Positions 63,334 to 64,000 of a stretch of DNA of 64,000 nucleotides are shown here, one piece after another; the stretch's first letter is position 1; the number at the start of each line of letters is the position of its first letter. Source of the DNA: Phycisphaerae bacterium (GTDB lineage Bacteria; Planctomycetota; Phycisphaerae; Phycisphaerales; SM1A02); the NCBI GenBank assembly GCA_016795065.1, contig JAEUIU010000017.1, positions 19,733 to 83,732 on the forward strand, read 5' to 3'. Under the pieces are notes generated by a model. It searched no databases. It saw only the letters and a list, made by a program, of their open reading frames with translations, and had not been told where the DNA came from. Both the position numbers and the translations under genes were made by a program.

Positions 63334-64000
63334 TGCTCTCACCAGAGGAACTTTCGGCCCTCTGGCTTTCGATTCGCGTGGCGCTCGTCGGCGTGGCGGT
63401 GTCGATTCCGCCAGGAGTCGCACTCGCATGGCTTCTCGCCCGACGCCCTTTTGTCGGAAAGTCGCTCGTCGACGCCCTCGTCCATCTGCCGCTGGTCCTT
63501 CCCCCGGTCGCCGTCGGCTACCTCCTCCTTACGTTCCTTGGCCGACGCTCCCTGATCGGCGGCTTCTTGAGCGAATCGCTCGGAATCGACCTGGCCTTCA
63601 CCTGGAAGGCCGCTGCCATCGCGTCGGCGGTCATGGGCTTTCCGCTTCTCGTGCGCTCGACGCGCTTGGCGATCGAACTGGTGGACCGCCGCACCGAAGA
63701 GGCGGCTCGCACGCTGGGCGCGGGTCCCGGCCGCGTGGCATGGACGATCACGCTTCCGCTGGCCTTACCCGGGATCCTCGCGGGGATCACCCTCGCCTTC
63801 GCCCGAAGCCTGGGTGAGTTCGGGGCGACGATCACCTTCGCCGGCAACATCGAGGGCGAGACGCGCACGCTGCCCGCGGCAATCTACACCTACACCCAAC
63901 TTCCGGATGGCGACGGACCGGCGACGCGGCTTCTCGCGATCTCGATCGTCGTCGCCTTCGCGGCGCTGGTCGCTTCCGAGTTCCTCGCTCGGCGCAGCCA
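63333..64000 (+). CDS. modB: Molybdate ABC transporter permease (cut by window end)
   Basis: The frame is open from ATG 63333 to the window end, giving 222 complete residues; the family averages about 225-230. The start overlaps the modA stop (TGATG). Hydrophobic helices alternate with loops, including 'LWLSIRVALVGVAVSIPPGVALAWLLARR' and 'LVHLPLVLPPVAVGYLLLTF'. The permease EAA loop that contacts the ATPase is visible: 'EEAARTLGAGPGRVAWTITLP'. The ATPase gene modC probably lies just beyond the window. Confidence 0.95.
   Translation, partial: MLSPEELSALWLSIRVALVGVAVSIPPGVALAWLLARRPFVGKSLVDALVHLPLVLPPVAVGYLLLTFLGRRSLIGGFLSESLGIDLAFTWKAAAIASAVMGFPLLVRSTRLAIELVDRRTEEAARTLGAGPGRVAWTITLPLALPGILAGITLAFARSLGEFGATITFAGNIEGETRTLPAAIYTYTQLPDGDGPATRLLAISIVVAFAALVASEFLARRS

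Overview
The window is GC-rich and gene-dense. It most likely comes from a member of the Planctomycetota, probably a Phycisphaerae-like lineage. Five large secreted proteins end in the paired dockerin-like signature D-N-x-D-G-x-x-x-x-A-D-L-A-x-L-L-G-A-W. Further planctomycete-type traits are isolated prepilin-like proteins ending in a DGHV motif, a formylglycine-dependent sulfatase, DUF1080 sugar hydrolases, and large PAS-rich hybrid kinases. I see no tRNA, rRNA, CRISPR array, insertion sequence or phage gene. The assignment rests on protein style only.

Layout. 1-5946 (+): the end of a WD40 protein, a transglutaminase-like lipoprotein, a DUF6265-like secreted protein and a six-repeat FG-GAP protein. 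6133-18824 (-): a nearly continuous nine-gene block. It holds a periplasmic propeller sensor kinase, a FixJ-type regulator, a lone receiver, an exported formylglycine-generating enzyme, a DUF3313 lipoprotein, a patatin-like lipase, a sulfatase, an outer-membrane barrel and a repeat-rich secreted protein. It reads as a regulated envelope-sulfatase cassette. 19020-24684: a galactose-oxidase-like secreted protein, a DUF1653-GNAT fusion, a short PhnA-like protein, and a giant ORF that looks like two exported proteins joined in frame. 24925-30087 (-): a sugar-catabolic operon (PMI-like cupin, TIM-barrel isomerase, Gfo/Idh/MocA dehydrogenase, DUF1080 hydrolase) that ends with thiD. 30229-32880 (-): a DUF3516 helicase.

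33336-47774 is mixed accessory content: a secreted dockerin protein, a cysteine-synthase-like enzyme, a three-gene sensing operon (tethered solute-binding protein, hybrid kinase, HEAT-repeat membrane protein), a Kelch lipoprotein, malic enzyme, Ada, a DUF1579 protein, a pseudopilin and an FAD monooxygenase. 47921-57340 holds an O-methyltransferase, an M43 metalloprotease with five Cys-rich repeats around a C-type lectin domain, a VOC protein, a PAS-rich hybrid kinase, an MlaF-like ATPase and another pseudopilin. 57707-64000 (+) is more housekeeping: NAD kinase, a zinc-ribbon membrane protein, seryl-tRNA synthetase and the molybdate transporter genes modA and modB (cut by the window edge).

Most striking are the sulfatase/FGE/two-component cassette, the in-frame fusion at 21841-24684, the lectin/Cys-repeat protease, the binding-protein/hybrid-kinase operon, and a recurring TANNNT hexamer 6-9 nt before start codons that lack a Shine-Dalgarno sequence, which suggests leaderless transcription.
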